In this document: in pieces, positions 41,216 to 49,108 of the stretch
Layout of the letters: each line of letters starts with the position of its first letter
Position numbering within the stretch: position 1 is the first letter of the stretch
The notes under the pieces: generated by a model
The model's database searches: none
Seen by the model: only the letters and a program-made list of their open reading frames with translations
What the model was told of the DNA's origin: nothing
Program-made: the position numbers and the translations under genes
Assembly (NCBI RefSeq): GCF_016862395.1
Contig: NZ_BOMW01000066.1
Coordinates: 1-64,000, forward strand
Direction: 5' to 3'
DNA from: Actinoplanes siamensis
Lineage (GTDB): Bacteria; Actinomycetota; Actinomycetes; Mycobacteriales; Micromonosporaceae
DNA: 64,000 nt

Positions 41216-41298
41216 GACCGGTTGCTCGATCCGCCGAGCAGCGCGCACACCAGGAGCAGCACGAGCATCGCGGCCAGCACCTTGCCCGGGTCGTCCAT
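41212..41298 (-). CDS. 28-aa membrane microprotein
   Basis: MDDPGKVLAAMLVLLLVCAL plus eight more residues: one short hydrophobic helix. It has GGGAGG five bases upstream, and both its ends overlap neighbours in ATGA. That makes it a translated member of the operon although it is shorter than most gene-calling cut-offs. Confidence 0.5.
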   Translation of the reverse strand: MDDPGKVLAAMLVLLLVCALLGGSSNRS

Positions 41299-41564
41299 CA
41301 GGACCTCCCCGGCACGACCGGCGGCGCCGGCGGCCGCAGCCGCAGCACCCGCTGCAGGTCCCAGCACAGGTCCAGCAGCTGCAGGTCGCGGTCCCCCGCC
41401 TCCAGGCGCAGTTGCTCGGCCAGCGCCTCCGCGATCACCTGACCGGCCGCGTCGATCCGCTTGCCGAGGATCGACGCGATCCGCTCGTCAGCGGTCGGCT
41501 CGTGCGGCGGGGTGACCATGGTCAGCTCGACCTGCTCGCGGCGGCCTCCCAACTCCTGCATCAC
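41298..41564 (-). CDS. phage hypothetical protein, 88 aa
   Basis: Begins VMQELGGRREQVELTMVTPP; helical, with DERIASILGKRIDAAGQVIA and a Leu-rich pattern (LQLLDLCWDLQRVLRL). GTG 41564 overlaps the RuvC-like stop by GTGA. No family recognised. Confidence 0.5.
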   Translation of the reverse strand: MMQELGGRREQVELTMVTPPHEPTADERIASILGKRIDAAGQVIAEALAEQLRLEAGDRDLQLLDLCWDLQRVLRLRPPAPPVVPGRS

Positions 41565-42127
41565 GCCACCCCCGCCAGGTCGGGCCAGCGGATCCCGTTC
41601 AGCGCCCGTCGATGCGAGTCCGGCACCTCGGCGAGCGGCTGCCCGTAGGCATCGAGCGTCATCGCCAGCAGCGACAGGGCGTCGGCCTCGTCGTCGGTGC
41701 CGATGTGAACCAGTCGCCCGTACGTGGCGATCATCGACGCGAGCACGGCGTCCTTCTTCGCGCCGCCGTTGCCGGTCGCGAACGTCTTCACCTTCGTCAG
41801 GTGCACATCGATGTACGGGATCGACCGGGCCCACAGCCAGTGCTTGACCGCCCCGTGCAGTTCGGTCAGACGCAGCGTCGTGTTGCCCTTATCGACCAGG
41901 ATTGGTTCTTCGATGGCCACCACATCCGGCCGGCATCGGGCGGCGCCCATGACGAGGCTGACCGCTTCGTGCAGACGGTGGTGGTCGATCTTCGTCAGCG
42001 TCGGCCGGCGGGCCGGGGTGCGCGTCGAGCACCACAGCCGCGGCTCGCCCTGGCCGGTGTGCGTGGCGGCGATCCCTGTCCCGGTCAGCGATAGGTCGAG
42101 ACCGATGACCTTCAGCGGGCGGATCAT
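41561..42127 (-). CDS. RuvC-like Holliday junction resolvase
   Basis: 188 aa. The acidic catalytic set is visible: VIGLDLSLTGTGIAA (Asp), VVAIEEP (Glu, ~72), and TDDEADALSLLAM (Asp pair, ~148). Homologous actinophage enzymes resolve branched DNA before packaging. It belongs to a recombination operon with ERF and YqaJ-type genes, four-base coupled to the next gene. Confidence 0.8.
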   Translation of the reverse strand: MIRPLKVIGLDLSLTGTGIAATHTGQGEPRLWCSTRTPARRPTLTKIDHHRLHEAVSLVMGAARCRPDVVAIEEPILVDKGNTTLRLTELHGAVKHWLWARSIPYIDVHLTKVKTFATGNGGAKKDAVLASMIATYGRLVHIGTDDEADALSLLAMTLDAYGQPLAEVPDSHRRALNGIRWPDLAGVA

Positions 42128-42444
42128 CGATCCTCCACCGTGGGATCGATGAGCACCGAAAGTGCCCGAGCGGCATCGAAGTCGATCTCACGGCCGTCGG
42201 TGACCGTGGCCGGCTCCTTGATGAGTCCGGCCTCGCGCAGGATCCGCAGGTGGTGCGAGATGGTCGGCTGCTTGAGGCCGAGCTCCGCGACCAGCTCGGC
42301 CGGCCGGAGCGGGCCGTGCCAGGTGAGCTGGTGCAGGATCCGCAGGCGCATCGGGTCGGCGATCGCCTTCAGGTGGCCAGCCAACGCCTCCGCCTGGTCG
42401 GCGGTGAAGGCGCCCGGCTCGTACGGCGAGTGCAGGTCGGTCAC
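42124..42444 (-). CDS. ArsR-type winged-helix regulator
   Basis: 106 aa from GTG 42444 (overlapping GTGA). Residues ~15-90 are a canonical ArsR fold: LAGHLKAIADPMRLRILHQL, GPLRPAELVAELGLKQPTIS, HHLRILREAGLI and a wing. It lacks the ELCVCDL metal site, so a metal sensor is unlikely. A regulator inside the recombination cluster is unusual and may control early transcription. Confidence 0.7.
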   Translation of the reverse strand: MTDLHSPYEPGAFTADQAEALAGHLKAIADPMRLRILHQLTWHGPLRPAELVAELGLKQPTISHHLRILREAGLIKEPATVTDGREIDFDAARALSVLIDPTVEDR

Positions 42445-42614
42445 GGCTGCACCGCCTGGATGACGCAGAACCGGTCCTGGTCGTCGGCCCAGGAGAAGTC
42501 GTCCGCGGGGTAGTCGACCGCCGGGTCGCCGCCGGCCAGCAGGTACACCTGGTCGCCGCCGCGGCCACACAGCGCGTGTTTCAGCAGCTCCCAGAGCAGG
42601 GCGTAGGCGGTCAC
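42441..42614 (-). CDS. small phage protein, 57 aa
   Basis: From GTG 42614: VTAYALLWELLKHALCGRGG, then an acidic DDFSWADDQDRFCVIQAVQP end. Both ends overlap neighbouring genes in GTGA, so it is translated between ERF and the ArsR-type gene. No family recognised. Confidence 0.5.
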   Translation of the reverse strand: MTAYALLWELLKHALCGRGGDQVYLLAGGDPAVDYPADDFSWADDQDRFCVIQAVQP

Positions 42615-43375
42615 TGGCCGGCCTCGCTTCGCTGCTTGCCGACCCGCTCACACATCGCCAGCACCGGCTCGTCATCGCCGACCTCGTTGATCACGACGGC
42701 GCCGCCGATGTTGTGCTGGCGCAGCTCCGAGCGGATCTGCCGCAGCCGGCCCAGCGACGTCCGCGGGTCGGCGATCTCGTCGCGGTACTCGTTCGGCGTC
42801 GGGCCGGGCCGCTCGCCGCGCTCATGCCCACGGTCGACATCCGGATCCTGCGTCGGGATCTGCAGCGAGGTCAGGAGCAGCACCCGCTGGGCCACGCTGA
42901 TCGCCTTCGCGGTGCCCTTGTCGCTGGTGTCGGTCGCCTGCCCGGCTGATTCGAGCGGCGGCAGCATGTCCCCGGCCGGGCCGACGACCGTCCACTGCAC
43001 CTTGACCGTGACGTCCTGCATCACCTTGTTGTTGGTGGTCCGGGACTCGCGGTACTCCAGGTCCAGGATCCGAGTCGGCAGCATCAGCACGCCGTGCCGG
43101 CGCAGCGCCGGGCCGACCGCGTTGACGACCCGGTCCACGCCGCGGAAGGCGTACCGGCCGCCGGTGTCGTTGCGCTGGTCGCCCTTGCTGACCGACTGGA
43201 CGTCGGCCATCACCCGGGCGAAGGCGACGTAGACCGGCACCTTCTCGGCGTCGGTGATCTCGCCGGTGTACTCGATGTTCTCCAGTGGTGCGGTGACGAT
43301 GTTCGGCCGGGCCGGGCCGGCGGCCGGCTCGCTGTCGCCGGCCGCGGCCGCCTGAGCGCGCTCGCGCAGGCTCAT
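42611..43375 (-). CDS. ERF-family single-strand annealing protein
   Basis: 254 aa. VPVYVAFARVMADVQSVSKG, then GGRYAFRGVDRVVNAVGPAL and RRHGVLMLPTRILDLEYR, are the core of the ERF recombinase family. It anneals complementary strands after the adjacent exonuclease resects them. ATG 43375 overlaps the next gene by four bases. Confidence 0.8.
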   Translation of the reverse strand: MSLRERAQAAAAGDSEPAAGPARPNIVTAPLENIEYTGEITDAEKVPVYVAFARVMADVQSVSKGDQRNDTGGRYAFRGVDRVVNAVGPALRRHGVLMLPTRILDLEYRESRTTNNKVMQDVTVKVQWTVVGPAGDMLPPLESAGQATDTSDKGTAKAISVAQRVLLLTSLQIPTQDPDVDRGHERGERPGPTPNEYRDEIADPRTSLGRLRQIRSELRQHNIGGAVVINEVGDDEPVLAMCERVGKQRSEAGQ

Positions 43376-44403
43376 TGGTTACCTCCGGGGGACTGCCGGA
43401 ACGCCTGCGCGATCCGGATCTGGTCGTGGGTCTTCTCGGTCACGCACGCCGCGTACGCCTCCGGCCAGCGCAGCTTCAGCTGGTCCAGGTCGACGTCTCG
43501 CTTCGTCACCGGGCCGTACTCGTAGGCCAGCTCGCCCGCGAACGTGACCGTCCGGGCCCCGTTCGCGAGGCGGCGCAGGGTGGCACTGGACTCCTTGAGC
43601 GCCTTCGTCGCCGCGCTCTTGGCCGCGGACCGCTCGGCGTACTCGATGACCTCGCCGATCTCCGACAGGTCCAGCTCACCGACCCGGTCCGGATGCATCA
43701 GCGAGTCCATGTCGATCAGCGCCTGCGCCTTCGACAGGTCCCACTCCGGCTCGACACCGGCCAGCAGGTGCTCCTCACAGAACCGGCGCACCTCGCCGAG
43801 GACGTACGCCTCCATCTGCTCGTCGCGCTCGACGACGGCCATGCGCATCTCGTTGCCGCCGATCAGCACCGCCACGTGGATGTGGTCGTAGCCGGTCACC
43901 GCGAGCTGCCAGGTCACCTGCGCGAGCACGTCGTCCGGCACGTTCGCGTTGGCCCACCGCTTCGCCTTGAAGGCGCTGCGGCACTTCACCTCCAGCGCGC
44001 ACCGGGTGCGCACCGACCGGTCCATCGGGCACTCCAGGACCTGCCGGTCCAGGGTCGCCATCCGCCACGGCTCGTCGACGTGCGCGACCAGGCCGACGCG
44101 CTGCACCACGGACCGCTGCCGGCGCGCCCATTCCCGGGCGACTGGCTCCTCGAGGAGATGGCCCCACAGCGCGGCCTCGCCGGCGTCGTCGACGAGCTGG
44201 CCGCGCTTGTCGCGGTAGACGTGGACCGCGGTGTTGCGGTCGGCGACGCCGAGGATCGCGGCGACGTCGCTGGACCCGATGCCGCGGCGCCGGGCCGTGA
44301 GCCAGGTGTCGCGGTCGGCGTCGGCCGGCAGGACCCGCACGGCGGTCGGGGTGACGCGCCGGCCGGTGACCTCGACCGGCGGCAGGGTGGGTTGTTCGGT
44401 CAT
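43372..44403 (-). CDS. YqaJ-type exonuclease / viral recombinase
   Basis: 343 aa. GIGSSDVAAILGVADRNTA, LLEEPVAREWARR, ALEVKCRSAFKAKRW (the E-x-K metal site) and VTWQLAVTGYDHIHVAVL mark the lambda-Exo-like YqaJ fold. The longer reading to 44580 is low-complexity, so ATG 44403 is used; it overlaps the next gene in ATGA. Together with ERF it makes a two-component recombination system. Confidence 0.8.
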   Translation of the reverse strand: MTEQPTLPPVEVTGRRVTPTAVRVLPADADRDTWLTARRRGIGSSDVAAILGVADRNTAVHVYRDKRGQLVDDAGEAALWGHLLEEPVAREWARRQRSVVQRVGLVAHVDEPWRMATLDRQVLECPMDRSVRTRCALEVKCRSAFKAKRWANANVPDDVLAQVTWQLAVTGYDHIHVAVLIGGNEMRMAVVERDEQMEAYVLGEVRRFCEEHLLAGVEPEWDLSKAQALIDMDSLMHPDRVGELDLSEIGEVIEYAERSAAKSAATKALKESSATLRRLANGARTVTFAGELAYEYGPVTKRDVDLDQLKLRWPEAYAACVTEKTHDQIRIAQAFRQSPGGNQ

Positions 44404-44714
44404 CGGTGGCTCCCGTCGCCGAGGTAGCGGGCGTAGACGGCGACCCGGCCGGTTGCCGGAGAGCGCCGGGACACGGCCTCGAAGTCGCCGGTCGGGCGGA
44501 AGCACGCCACGTTGCCCATGCGGATCACCGAGGCGATGCTGCTGGCGTTGTTGGCCTCGCCTTCGTAGACGACGGCCCACCGGCCGCGCTCGTCGCGCAG
44601 CTGCTCGGCGACCTGGTCCCAGCGGCTGCCGGTGATCCCGTTGCCGGGCCGGGCAGGCGGCGGCGGGGTCTCCCAGCGCAGGATCTCGGCGGGGGTCTTG
44701 GCGGGGGCGGTCAC
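44400..44714 (-). CDS. phage hypothetical protein, 104 aa
   Basis: From GTG 44714. TGSRWDQVAEQLRDERGRWA, then AVVYEGEANNASSIASVIRM: a small beta-alpha protein seen in actinophage early operons. Four-base overlaps both sides; it adjoins the methylase. Confidence 0.5.
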   Translation of the reverse strand: MTAPAKTPAEILRWETPPPPARPGNGITGSRWDQVAEQLRDERGRWAVVYEGEANNASSIASVIRMGNVACFRPTGDFEAVSRRSPATGRVAVYARYLGDGSHR

Positions 44715-45433
44715 CGTCCCACCTCCGGCAGGCAGAGGCCGGACCGCGCGTGCTCGGGTGTCCCGGCGCCGAGGAACGCGCACCGGCAGAGCTGCTCGCC
44801 GCCGGTGGCCGGGGCGGTGAGCGCCCGCGCCTCCGGCTTGCGCTCGTAGACGGTGACCCAGTCGCGCAGCCCCCACCAGCGGACCGGCTTGTGCTCGGCG
44901 GCCTCGGTCCAGCCGGACTCCAGCGCGGTCCACATGTCCTCGTCGCCGCAGCAGCCCCAGGCTTTCTCGCCGATGTAGACGATCCGGTCGCCCTGGTACG
45001 CCTGGATCAGGTGGGCGCCGATCGGCGTGTCGTACGGCGGCCAGGACAGCAGCAGGGTGCGGTCGCGGCCGGCGTCCCTGACCGCGGCCGCGCCTTCCTC
45101 CTCGACGACCGGCACGTGGACGCCGTGCCGGTGCCACTGGCTCTCGCCCGGCTGAAGGTCGGACGCGGCCACGTCGATGCCGTGCTGGCCGAGCAGGTAC
45201 GCCCAGTAGCCGGACCCGGCGAGCGGGTCGACGACGCGCGGCCCGCAGTGCTGCGCGACGAACGCAACGGTGGCCGGGTCGGTGACCGTCCAGGCGTACT
45301 CGCTGACCAGGTCGTGGCGGCGCACCAGGTCGTAGGTGCCTCCGACGACGGTGGCCTTGTCCAGGGAGTCGAACCTGAGCTTGTCGCGGACGGCGTCCCA
45401 GTACGGGTTGGTGTAGGTGGTCGGCGCGGTCAC
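44711..45433 (-). CDS. DNA methyltransferase-like protein
   Basis: 240 aa. Motif I VVDPLAGSGYWAYLLGQHG (residues ~87-105) is a clear AdoMet pocket. The catalytic motif IV is LLSWPPYDTP (~140), an S-W-P-P-Y variant of the D/N/S-PP-Y/W box. The motif order suggests an N6-adenine or N4-cytosine DNA methylase that protects phage DNA. No restriction partner or target-recognition domain is apparent. GTG 45433. Confidence 0.65.
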   Translation of the reverse strand: MTAPTTYTNPYWDAVRDKLRFDSLDKATVVGGTYDLVRRHDLVSEYAWTVTDPATVAFVAQHCGPRVVDPLAGSGYWAYLLGQHGIDVAASDLQPGESQWHRHGVHVPVVEEEGAAAVRDAGRDRTLLLSWPPYDTPIGAHLIQAYQGDRIVYIGEKAWGCCGDEDMWTALESGWTEAAEHKPVRWWGLRDWVTVYERKPEARALTAPATGGEQLCRCAFLGAGTPEHARSGLCLPEVGR

Positions 45434-45660
45434 CGGCGCACCCCCTGGATGGCGCGGGCCAGCTCCGCCCAGCCCCGGCCGACCTCGGCCCGGGCCGCGG
45501 CGTGCGCGACCTCCTCGGCCGGGGTGAGCAGATCGGCGCGCTCGTACGCGTCGATCAGATCGGTCTCGGCGGTCTCCAGGGCGCGCTGGGCGCGGGCGAG
45601 GCAGTCGAGGTCGCTGACGAGCTCGTGCATCTGGTAGGTCGGGTGCTGGTACTCAGGCAC
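45430..45660 (-). CDS. phage hypothetical protein, 76 aa
   Basis: From GTG 45660 (VPEYQHPTYQMHELVSDLD), helical (QRALETAETDLIDAYERADL). Its start lies in a GTGCCTGA junction variant. Function unknown. Confidence 0.5.
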   Translation of the reverse strand: MPEYQHPTYQMHELVSDLDCLARAQRALETAETDLIDAYERADLLTPAEEVAHAAARAEVGRGWAELARAIQGVRR

Positions 45661-45979
45661 GGTCGTCACCGCCCTCCGCGACCAGCTCCGGCCATGCGCC
45701 GCCGTCGAATCGACGGATGAAGGAGGCGACGTGCTCCGGAGTCTGGATCTCCTGCTGCCGCCCCTGCTCCCACCTGTCGTCGTCGTCCCACACGGTGACC
45801 ATCTCCGGGTCGACGTCGATGTCGGAGAACTCGCCGGTGCCGCGCAGGTAGTTGGCGATCGGGCAGCAGTCGGTGCGGCGTGGTTTTCCTCGGCACTCCT
45901 GCTCGATGAGGTAGGCGGCGATGCCGTCGGCGGTGTCGGGCAGCTCGGCGAGCGCCTGGTCCAGGGTCAGGTCAGCCAC
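45653..45979 (-). CDS. phage hypothetical protein, 108 aa
   Basis: Begins VADLTLDQALAELPDTADGI. The IAAYLIEQECRGKPRRTDCC segment and PIANYLRGTG form a recurring actinophage unit. Ends EGGDDRA, as dictated by the overlapping ribosome site of the next gene. Confidence 0.55.
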   Translation of the reverse strand: MADLTLDQALAELPDTADGIAAYLIEQECRGKPRRTDCCPIANYLRGTGEFSDIDVDPEMVTVWDDDDRWEQGRQQEIQTPEHVASFIRRFDGGAWPELVAEGGDDRA

Positions 45980-46340
45980 GGGTCTCACCGCCGTTCGAAA
46001 CAGTGATCCCGGCTGCCTCCAGCGCGGCGCGCAGCTCGTACTCGGCGACGTAGCTGCCCTGGCCGAGGATGTGGCTCCGGACGGCCTCAAGCTGGTCGGT
46101 GGTGATCCCGGCCGCCGACACGACGGCGCCGGCCCGGATGACCACCGCGTCGGCGGTCGCGTCGTACGTCACCACCGGCTGGGCGCGCAGATCCGGATCG
46201 ATCGTGGAGTCCTGGTCACGCAGCTCGACCAGGACCGTGGTGTACGCCTCGCCACCCGGGTTGTCGTCGAGGACGACCTGGATACGAACGTCGTTGTTGC
46301 GCCGGGCCAGCAGCTCCCGCGCCAGTTCGTGGCTGAGCAT
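45972..46340 (-). CDS. phage hypothetical protein, 122 aa
   Basis: Beta-rich with NPGGEAYTTVLVELRDQDST, then helical SHILGQGSYVAEYELRAALE; ends NGGETRG. ATG 46340 overlaps the upstream stop (TGATG). No family recognised. Confidence 0.5.
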   Translation of the reverse strand: MLSHELARELLARRNNDVRIQVVLDDNPGGEAYTTVLVELRDQDSTIDPDLRAQPVVTYDATADAVVIRAGAVVSAAGITTDQLEAVRSHILGQGSYVAEYELRAALEAAGITVSNGGETRG

Positions 46341-46750
46341 CAGGCCACCCCCGCCCAGCGCACCGGCTCGTCCGTGCGACCCAGGACCCGGGTCAAAGCC
46401 CGAACCTCCTCCTCGGTCGTCAGCTCCCGCCGGGGCGTCACCACCACCGCGGCGCCGCGCCGCCCGACCGTGACCGGGATGCCGGCCAGGTCCAGCGCGA
46501 CGTTGATCCAGACGATCTCCTCGTCGCTCAGCCGGTGCAGCGGCTCATGGGTGTACGGCGCGCGCTGCTCGCACCGTGCCGCGGCCTGCGCCTGCTTCCG
46601 GATGGCGCCGCGCTGGGTGAGCGCGGTGCCGGAGGCGAGGGTCCGGCCGGCCATGCCGTCGGTGATCGACCACGACCAGCGGCCGGGACGCTCGGGCCAG
46701 GGCAGCGGCTCGTGGACGAAGTTCTCGAAGTAGATCGGCTCGGTCGTCAC
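46340..46750 (-). CDS. phage hypothetical protein, 136 aa
   Basis: From GTG 46750, beginning VTTEPIYFENFVHEPLPWPE. The Trp-rich beta region WPERPGRWSWSITDG suggests a compact ligand-binding fold. Coupled by GTGA. Confidence 0.5.
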   Translation of the reverse strand: MTTEPIYFENFVHEPLPWPERPGRWSWSITDGMAGRTLASGTALTQRGAIRKQAQAAARCEQRAPYTHEPLHRLSDEEIVWINVALDLAGIPVTVGRRGAAVVVTPRRELTTEEEVRALTRVLGRTDEPVRWAGVA

Positions 46751-47139
46751 GAGGCACCGCCCGGCACCGGCTCGCCGTCGGTCACCAGACGCAGCGACCG
46801 AATGTCCTCCTCGCGCGCCGCCAGGATCAGCCGCCACTCGTCGTTGACCTCGGCGTAGATGCGGACGCGCGGCGGGCCAACCTCGCGGGCCGTGCCGAGA
46901 GTCGCTCGGGCGAACGCCAGGCCAGCCTCGGGGAACGAAACCTGGTGCGCCTTGATCCGCTCGACGTGGCCGGATATCCAGACGATCTCGTAGACGTCCG
47001 GACGGCCGTGCTTGTGGCCGTAGGTCCAGGTCCAGCCATCTGCATCGCGGTGCCGACCGCCGTGGTCAGCCTTGCGGAGGCAGGGCTCGCCGGGCGCATT
47101 GTCGGCTTCGGCGAGGCACGGGGTGATTGGTTCGGTCAC
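46747..47139 (-). CDS. phage hypothetical protein, 130 aa
   Basis: An N-terminal Cys/His set (ITPCLAEADNAPGEPCLRKADH) is followed by a WTWTYGHKHGRPDVYEIVWI beta segment and a helical C-terminus ending PVPGGAS. GTG 47139. Confidence 0.5.
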   Translation of the reverse strand: MTEPITPCLAEADNAPGEPCLRKADHGGRHRDADGWTWTYGHKHGRPDVYEIVWISGHVERIKAHQVSFPEAGLAFARATLGTAREVGPPRVRIYAEVNDEWRLILAAREEDIRSLRLVTDGEPVPGGAS

Positions 47140-47663
47140 GATGCGCTCCCTGCGTTCGGCGGGACGTCGTCGGTGGGCAGCTCCGGCACGGGCGGCACGG
47201 TGCCGCAGGTGGGGCAGGCCACCCCCGGTGACAGCTGCATCTGGAGCGGCCCGCAGTTGGCCATCGGGTGCGGGTCCGGGATCATCGCCGCCCAGCGGTT
47301 GGGGGGTCCCGGACGCGGGCCGAAGATCTGCTCGACCAGGCGGCCGAGGTCCTCGCGGGTGTTGCCGCCGTAGAACAGGGCGTCCGCCTGGTCCGGGTCG
47401 ATGCCGAGCAGCTCCGTGGCGCGCGCCTCGATGTAGCGCCTCTTGCCGCCGCCGATGACCGCGTCCGTCTGATTCTGGTAGTCGTGCGTCCACAGCGGCT
47501 CGTCGCCGGCGAGCAGGCTGGTCCAGCCGGCGAAACAGGCGGCGGTGCCGCAGCCGCCGATCGTCCGATGGAACCAGGCGCTCTGGTTGTGCAGCTCCGG
47601 GCGCGCGTCAATCTGATCGAGCACGGCGTACGCCCGCCCGGCGTCCGGCTTCAGTCCGGTCAT
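47136..47663 (-). CDS. phage hypothetical protein, 175 aa
   Basis: QIDARPELHNQSAWFHRTIG, GCGTAACFAGWTSLLAGDEP and YIEARATELLGIDPDQADAL resemble a recurrent actinophage protein of unknown function. The C-terminus has CPTCGTVPPVPE. ATG 47663 is coupled to the HTH gene by ATGA. Confidence 0.55.
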   Translation of the reverse strand: MTGLKPDAGRAYAVLDQIDARPELHNQSAWFHRTIGGCGTAACFAGWTSLLAGDEPLWTHDYQNQTDAVIGGGKRRYIEARATELLGIDPDQADALFYGGNTREDLGRLVEQIFGPRPGPPNRWAAMIPDPHPMANCGPLQMQLSPGVACPTCGTVPPVPELPTDDVPPNAGSAS

Positions 47664-47848
47664 CGGGCACCGCCGTTGAGCAGGGCGTCGACGTCGGACC
47701 GGCGGAACCGCGCGTGCCCGCCCGGTGTCCGCACGACCGGGATCCGGCCGGCGTTCGCCCACCGGGTGACGGTCTTCCGACTGACCCGCACGATCTGGGC
47801 CACCTCGCCCGGCGTCAGCAGCGGGTCCTCGTTCAGGTCGGGGCTCAC
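47660..47848 (-). CDS. MerR/excisionase-type HTH protein
   Basis: 62 aa, almost entirely a winged HTH: LLTPGEVAQIVRVSRKTVTR, then GRIPVVRTPGGHARFRRSDV. This is the BldC/excisionase fold. It could be the excisionase (Xis) of the prophage or an early regulator. No integrase is visible to pair it with. GTG 47848. Confidence 0.7.
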   Translation of the reverse strand: MSPDLNEDPLLTPGEVAQIVRVSRKTVTRWANAGRIPVVRTPGGHARFRRSDVDALLNGGAR

Positions 47849-48123
47849 GACGGCACCTCGATCTCCGAGACGTGCACCAGGTGGCCGAGCCCGTCGCTGG
47901 TCTTGCCGTACAGCACGTCGTTGTCGGTCGGCAGGTCGGCGCAGGCCCAGCGCGCCGCGTACTGCAGGGCGGCCGGGTTGCCCGTGGCGTCCATCCAGGA
48001 CCCGCCGGTGATGTTGGTCCACCAGTCCTCGACCCGGTACTCCTGGCCGCCGAGATGGGCGACGTCAGCGCGGATCGTCACGGTCTTGCCCGCGTGCTCG
48101 CTGGGCTGGCGCTGGGCGATCAC
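47845..48123 (-). CDS. phage hypothetical protein, 92 aa
   Basis: Begins MIAQRQPSEHAGKTVTIRAD and contains RVEDWWTNITGGSWMDATGN; a small beta barrel-like protein common in actinophage early regions. GTGA overlaps on both sides. Confidence 0.5.
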   Translation of the reverse strand: MIAQRQPSEHAGKTVTIRADVAHLGGQEYRVEDWWTNITGGSWMDATGNPAALQYAARWACADLPTDNDVLYGKTSDGLGHLVHVSEIEVPS

Positions 48124-48443
48124 CGGACACCGCCGTTCGGGTGCAGCCGCTCGATCAGGCGCGGCAGCAGGATGACCCGCGTGGCGGCCGGCTCGGTGGT
48201 CGGCTCCGGCTGGTCGGCCGGCTCGGGGGCAGGGGTGAGCGGCGGCACGCTGGCCGGCGCGCGGTGGCGGCCGACGTACGGCTTCCTGGGCGGGCGGGGG
48301 CTGACGGCCTCGGCGGCGGGCAGGCAGGGCGGCGGGACGATGCGGGTGGTGGTGATCTCCCGCGCGTCGAGCCGGGCGGTGACGGCCGGGTCAGCGATCG
48401 GGTGCTCGCCCGTGTCGGTGCTGTCGAACAGGTCGAGGGTCAC
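48120..48443 (-). CDS. phage hypothetical protein, 107 aa
   Basis: Low-complexity Pro/Ala/Thr-rich protein with a basic KPYVGRHRAP segment, probably disordered. GTG 48443 overlaps the next gene's stop. Confidence 0.45.
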   Translation of the reverse strand: MTLDLFDSTDTGEHPIADPAVTARLDAREITTTRIVPPPCLPAAEAVSPRPPRKPYVGRHRAPASVPPLTPAPEPADQPEPTTEPAATRVILLPRLIERLHPNGGVR

Positions 48444-49003
48444 CGTCCGACCCCCCGGCTCACCGCGTTGGCGATCAGGTCGGCGGCCTGCGCGCGGACC
48501 GCCGCGATGACCTTCTCCTTCTCCGCCTTGAACACCTTGTCGAGCTCGGTCACCAGCGCCGCGACGACGACCCGGTTGACGACCTCGTCGATGAGCGGCC
48601 GGGAGCTGGACGAGTACCGGTCGGTCTTGCCGTTGATGACCTTGCCGACCTCGGCGATCACCAGCTCCCGCATGGTCACGGTCCCGCCGGACGGCTCCCC
48701 GTACCCGTTGGTGCGCTGGATCTGCTCGGTGAGCGTCTTCTCGACGATCGGGGCGAGGTGCTCCCGGACGACCTTGATCCGCTCCTCCTGGACGGCGCGG
48801 CGGATGTCGATGCGGTCCTCGTGGGTCAGGTCGCCCCACAGCTTGTCGGCCAGCTTGTCGGCCACCAGGTCACCGAGCGTCCGGCTCGGGGTGACCTGCT
48901 CGTACTCCTCGGTGTCGTGGTTGTAGCGGCGGATGGGCTCGCCGTCGATGACGGTGTTCAGGTCGATGGCGTCGAGGCCGTCGACGCTGATGTTGATCTG
49001 CAT
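48440..49003 (-). CDS. phage early protein, 187 aa
   Basis: The N-terminal DGEPIRRYNHDTEEYEQVTP is followed by helical DRIDIRRAVQEERIKVVREH and VVAALVTELDKVFKAEKEKV. ATG 49003 follows AGGAG at good spacing. It resembles a DNA- or protein-bridging factor; no family recognised. Confidence 0.55.
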   Translation of the reverse strand: MQINISVDGLDAIDLNTVIDGEPIRRYNHDTEEYEQVTPSRTLGDLVADKLADKLWGDLTHEDRIDIRRAVQEERIKVVREHLAPIVEKTLTEQIQRTNGYGEPSGGTVTMRELVIAEVGKVINGKTDRYSSSSRPLIDEVVNRVVVAALVTELDKVFKAEKEKVIAAVRAQAADLIANAVSRGVGR

Positions 49004-49033
49004 CTGCTATCTCCTGCGAAGTCGGTGGGGTGG

Positions 49034-49062
49034 CCTGGGGCGCCGGGCGAGAGCGCCCCAGG
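49034..49062 (-). terminator. perfect 10-bp hairpin in the early operon
   Basis: CCTGGGGCGC (49034-49043) and GCGCCCCAGG (49053-49062), 9-base loop. It lies in the 105-base gap between the 85-aa gene and the 187-aa gene. Without a U-tract it may act as an attenuator. Confidence 0.5.
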
Positions 49063-49108
49063 CAAGGCGGCGCGGCGGTGAAGGCAGGGGCCGCCGCGCC
49101 CGGATGGA

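Noticed and set aside
43372..44580. Longer start for the YqaJ-type exonuclease at 44580
   Set aside because: The first 59 residues are Arg-rich filler from the neighbouring gene's sequence; ATG 44403 has the four-base overlap.
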